Source: Luteimonas suaedae
GTDB taxonomy: Bacteria > Pseudomonadota > Gammaproteobacteria > Xanthomonadales > Xanthomonadaceae
NCBI RefSeq assembly: GCF_008312895.1
Contig: NZ_VSSP01000002.1
Coordinates: 124,001-188,000, forward strand
Direction: 5' to 3'
Length of the DNA stretch: 64,000 nucleotides
Shown here piece by piece: positions 61,418 through 64,000 of the stretch. The position numbers and the translations under genes were made by a program. Positions within the stretch are counted from its first letter, which is position 1. Each line of letters opens with the position of its first letter. The notes beneath the pieces are model-generated. The model did no database searches. It worked only from the letters and a program-made list of their open reading frames with translations, and was not told where the DNA came from.

Positions 61418-62186
61418 GCGCCGGTGCCATCCGTGATTCGGCCCGCGCCAGGTCCTCGACGGTATCGACGCCGGGCGGGAACGGCTCCGGGGTCAGCGCC
61501 ACCGCGATGCGATGCCCGGCCTCCAGCGCGCGCAGCTGCTCCAGCGCCTCGATCCGCTCCAGCCGCCCCGGCGGCAACGCCGCGAAGCTGCGCAGGAAGC
61601 CGGCGCGATAGCCGTAGATGCCGATATGCCGCAGCCAGGGGCCCTCCTCCGGCAAACGGCTGCGATCGGCAGCGAAGGCGTCGCGCGGCCACGGCACCGG
61701 TGCGCGGCTGAAGTACAGCGCGTCGCCGTTGCCGGCGCGAACCAGTTTCACCGCGTTGGGATCGAACAGCGTGTCGACGTCGTCGATCGGTGCGGCCAGC
61801 GTGCTCATCGGCGCACCGGACGCGGCCAGCACGTCGGCCACCGCGCGGATGCCCGCGGCGGGCGCGAACGGCTCGTCGCCCTGCAGGTTGACCACGAGGG
61901 TCGCGTCGTCCCAACCGGCGATGTCGGCGCACTCGGCCAGGCGGTCGGTGCCGGACGGATGCGCGGAAGACGTCATCGCCGTACGCACCGCCGTGCCGGA
62001 CAGCGCCTGCACCACGCGCTCGTCGTCGGTCGCCACCCAGACCTCACGCGCGCCCGCGGCGAGCGCGCGCCGCGCCACGTGCAGCACCAGCGGTTCGCCG
62101 GCCAGCAGGCGCAGCGGCTTGCCCGGCAGGCGGGCGGCGGCGTGGCGCGCGGGAATGGCGACGATGAAATCGACGGGTGCGGGCAT
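61410..62186 (-). CDS. kdsB: 3-deoxy-manno-octulosonate cytidylyltransferase
   Basis: 258 aa. Nucleotidyltransferase motifs: [17 protein letters not shown] (residues 10-26), [38 protein letters not shown] and HIGIYGYR. Activates Kdo to CMP-Kdo for lipopolysaccharide. The ATG at 62186 begins MPAPVDF. A REPIN separates it from lpxK, its usual upstream neighbour. Confidence 0.96.
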   Translation of the reverse strand: MPAPVDFIVAIPARHAAARLPGKPLRLLAGEPLVLHVARRALAAGAREVWVATDDERVVQALSGTAVRTAMTSSAHPSGTDRLAECADIAGWDDATLVVNLQGDEPFAPAAGIRAVADVLAASGAPMSTLAAPIDDVDTLFDPNAVKLVRAGNGDALYFSRAPVPWPRDAFAADRSRLPEEGPWLRHIGIYGYRAGFLRSFAALPPGRLERIEALEQLRALEAGHRIAVALTPEPFPPGVDTVEDLARAESRMAPAHG

Positions 62187-62256
62187 GGCCCAGATTCTCG
62201 CATGGCAGCGACGGGGCATCACGATGAAGCCCTTCCCCGGCGCGACGCCTCCTCCC

Positions 62257-62399
62257 GTAGGAGCGCGCCATGCGCGCGATACCGCGGGTGCCGGCAGGAT
62301 CCGGCGGATGCCGCGACTCCAGACCGGCAGGCGCACCGGTCACCGGAATTCGCGGAGCGGCGAAATGCCCGCGGCATCGCGCGCATGGCGCGCTCCTAC
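62257..62399. repeat. REPIN d, GTAGGAGCGCGCCATGCGCG type (143 bp)
   Basis: Inverse-oriented near-copy of REPIN b at 41955: both ends carry GTAG heads and about 31-bp inverted repeats, and the center with TTCCGGTGACCGG is the same on the other strand. It is inserted between lpxK and kdsB, and its right head forms the lpxK stop codon. Confidence 0.92.
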
Positions 62400-63394
62400 G
62401 GGTGCGACAGCCGGTCGAGCAGCGCGATCCAGAACGCTTCCGGCAGTTCGGCGGTCGCCGGCACGCTGAAATGGCGTTCGCCGGCGAACGGCTGGCATTT
62501 CACCGCGTCCTTTTCGGTCATCAGCACCGGCAGGTCGCTGCCGAAGCGCAGGTCGTCGGCGACGTAGCGGTGGTGATCGGCGAACGCGTGCGGCACCACC
62601 GCGATGCCGTGTTCGCGCAGGGTGGCGAAGAAGCGCTCCGGATCGCCGATGCCGGCCACCGCATGCACGCGTTGCCCGGAAAAAGTCCGAAGCGGGCACG
62701 GCCGGCCACCCTGCAGCGGCTGCGCGTGGTCGACCCGCAGCCGCATCGGCCATTCCCCGAAACCGGCGTCTCCGACCTCGTCGGCGCCGAGGTTGACGAC
62801 ACGGAACTGGCAATCGCCGCCGCGCCCGGCCGGTTCGCGCAAGGGACCGGCCGGCAGCAGCAGGCCGTTGCCGTAGCGGCGGCGGCCGTCGATCACCTCG
62901 ATCTCGAGATCGCGCCGCAGCCGGTAGTGCTGCAGACCGTCGTCGCAGACCACCACGTCGCAGCCCGCGCCGACCAGGGCACGCGCCGCGGCCAGGCGAT
63001 CGCGATCCACGCGCACCTTCGCACCGGTGCGCCGGGCGATCAGCACCGGTTCGTCGCCGCCGCGCCGCGGATCGGTATCCGGATCGACCCACAGCACATC
63101 CTCCGCCTGCGCGCGGCCGTAACCGCGGCTGGCGACGCCCGGCGTACGCCCCGCCGCGCGCAGCCGCTCCACCAGCGCGATGACGACCGGCGTTTTGCCG
63201 CTGCCGCCGGCGATCAGGTTGCCTACCACGATCACCGGCCGGTCGACGCCGCCGCGCCGCAGCAGGCCCTTGTCGTACAGCCATTTGCGCGAGGCCACCG
63301 CACCGGCGTAGGCCTCCGCGAGCAGCCTTGCCGGCAGCGGCGGCCGGCTGCCGTCGAACCAGTACCCAGGGGGCTGCAAGCGCTTGCGGTTCAT
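62396..63394 (-). CDS. lpxK: tetraacyldisaccharide 4'-kinase
   Basis: 332 aa. An N-terminal membrane-associated helix region is followed by the P-loop [12 protein letters not shown] (residues about 58-69), [15 protein letters not shown] and the catalytic [12 protein letters not shown]. Phosphorylates the 4' position of lipid A precursor. The last codons read LSHP and then the TAG of the REPIN head. The ATG at 63394 lies 109 bp after the msbA stop. Confidence 0.96.
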   Translation of the reverse strand: MNRKRLQPPGYWFDGSRPPLPARLLAEAYAGAVASRKWLYDKGLLRRGGVDRPVIVVGNLIAGGSGKTPVVIALVERLRAAGRTPGVASRGYGRAQAEDVLWVDPDTDPRRGGDEPVLIARRTGAKVRVDRDRLAAARALVGAGCDVVVCDDGLQHYRLRRDLEIEVIDGRRRYGNGLLLPAGPLREPAGRGGDCQFRVVNLGADEVGDAGFGEWPMRLRVDHAQPLQGGRPCPLRTFSGQRVHAVAGIGDPERFFATLREHGIAVVPHAFADHHRYVADDLRFGSDLPVLMTEKDAVKCQPFAGERHFSVPATAELPEAFWIALLDRLSHP

Positions 63395-63503
63395 GCGCCG
63401 GTATCCGGGGTCGGGCCGCGCCGGCACGCCGGCACCGGTCGCGTGCCGGGACGACGCGCGACCCGCCGCATCGCGAGGTAGCGCAGCGGCATGTCGATCC
63501 CGC

Positions 63504-64000
63504 TCACGTGCCCTGCGGCTCGCGGAACTGCATCTTGTGCAGATGGGCGTACAGGCCACCCTGCGCCAGCAGTTCGGCGTGCGTGCCCTGCTCCACCAGG
63601 CGGCCGTGGTCCAGCACCAGCACCTGGTCGGCGTGCTCGATGGTCGAGAGCCGGTGCGCGATCACCAGCGTGGTGCGCTCGGGCATCAGCCGGTTGAGCG
63701 CGTCCTGCACCAGGCGCTCGGATTCGGTGTCGAGCGCGGCGGTGGCCTCGTCGAGGATCAGGATCGGCGCATCGCGCAGGATCGCGCGCGCGATCGCCAG
63801 GCGCTGGCGCTGCCCGCCCGAGAGCAGCGCGCCGTTCTCGCCGATCGGCGTGTCCATGCCCTGCGGCAGGCGCTCGATGAACTCCCAGGCGTTGGCGTCC
63901 TCGGCGGCGCGGCGCAGCGCCTCCGGATCGGCATCGGCGGCATAGGCGATGTTGGCGGCGGCGCTGTCGTCGAACAGCATCACCCGCTGCCCGACCAGGG
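63504..64000 (-). CDS. msbA: lipid A flippase MsbA (ABC transporter), C-terminal part
   Basis: Frame open to the window edge; about 165 C-terminal residues are visible. The ATPase domain shows the Q-loop region [18 protein letters not shown], signature [14 protein letters not shown], Walker [13 protein letters not shown] and the switch His in VIAHRLST. The position directly upstream of lpxK identifies it as msbA, which flips lipid A-core across the inner membrane. The transmembrane domain lies outside the window. Confidence 0.92.
   Translation of the reverse strand, partial: LVGQRVMLFDDSAAANIAYAADADPEALRRAAEDANAWEFIERLPQGMDTPIGENGALLSGGQRQRLAIARAILRDAPILILDEATAALDTESERLVQDALNRLMPERTTLVIAHRLSTIEHADQVLVLDHGRLVEQGTHAELLAQGGLYAHLHKMQFREPQGT

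Overview
The window is about 69% GC and reads as chromosome from a Lysobacteraceae/Xanthomonadaceae bacterium of the Lysobacter/Luteimonas kind. The evidence is three large TonB-dependent receptors, a full trans-4-hydroxyproline catabolic operon, gammaproteobacterial housekeeping gene orders (ftsY / AsmA-like / mutY / yggX; msbA-lpxK / kdsB / LMW-PTP; uvrC-pgsA-tRNA-Gly-tRNA-Cys-tRNA-Leu) and dispersed GTAG-headed REP/REPIN repeats. The genus is inferred, not shown.

Region by region. 1-6.1 kb: a reverse-strand set of TonB receptor, amidohydrolase and the start of a GH127 glycosidase. 6.1-8.5 kb: DUF885 metallopeptidase-like protein plus a SnoaL-like exported protein. 8.9-18.7 kb: hydroxyproline operon (hypE, three-subunit D-Hyp dehydrogenase, deaminase, KGSA dehydrogenase, M24 peptidase, APC permease) with a divergent PAS-AraC regulator; a truncated rsmD start codes on the opposite strand between this regulator and ftsY. 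18.9-23.8 kb: ftsY, an AsmA-like protein, mutY, a REPIN, yggX and two DUF6491 paralogues. 24-27.7 kb: tRNA-Phe, tRNA-Val, small exported or unknown proteins, a phasin-like protein and a flavin-reductase remnant.

27.9-43.8 kb is the most interesting part: what looks like a peptidoglycan-peptide (muropeptide) scavenging region. One reverse operon carries a TonB receptor, a serine hydrolase of the beta-lactamase/DD-peptidase fold and a D-Ala-D-Ala dipeptidase. A second reverse operon carries a transglutaminase-like protein and an Oar-type TonB receptor. Divergent from it run an NlpC/P60 peptidase, an L-Ala-D/L-Glu epimerase, a MurR/RpiR-type regulator and a dicarboxylate/amino acid symporter. 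The two reverse operons share almost the same promoter (TTGAC[C/T]-N17-TACA[C/T]A) preceded by an AT-rich near-palindrome, which suggests common control, possibly by the RpiR-type regulator.

43.5-53 kb: ArsC-like reductase, FMN glutamate-synthase-like protein, TviB-type UDP-sugar dehydrogenase, a ybhP-clsB-ybhN type operon, and an SDR overlapping a cytoplasmic trehalase. 53.1-55.3 kb: a lower-GC patch with a small basic protein, a lipoprotein with a frameshift in its signal peptide and a HigBA/RelE-type toxin-antitoxin pair, lying next to the 3' end of tRNA-Leu(UAA). 55.3-64 kb: the tRNA cluster, pgsA, uvrC, a thioredoxin-fold/NHL protein, LMW-PTP, kdsB, lpxK and the C-terminal end of msbA.

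Four related REPINs (25.7, 42.0, 43.9 and 62.3 kb) share a GTAG-headed terminal repeat; in two of them the TAG of the head is the stop codon of the neighbouring gene.
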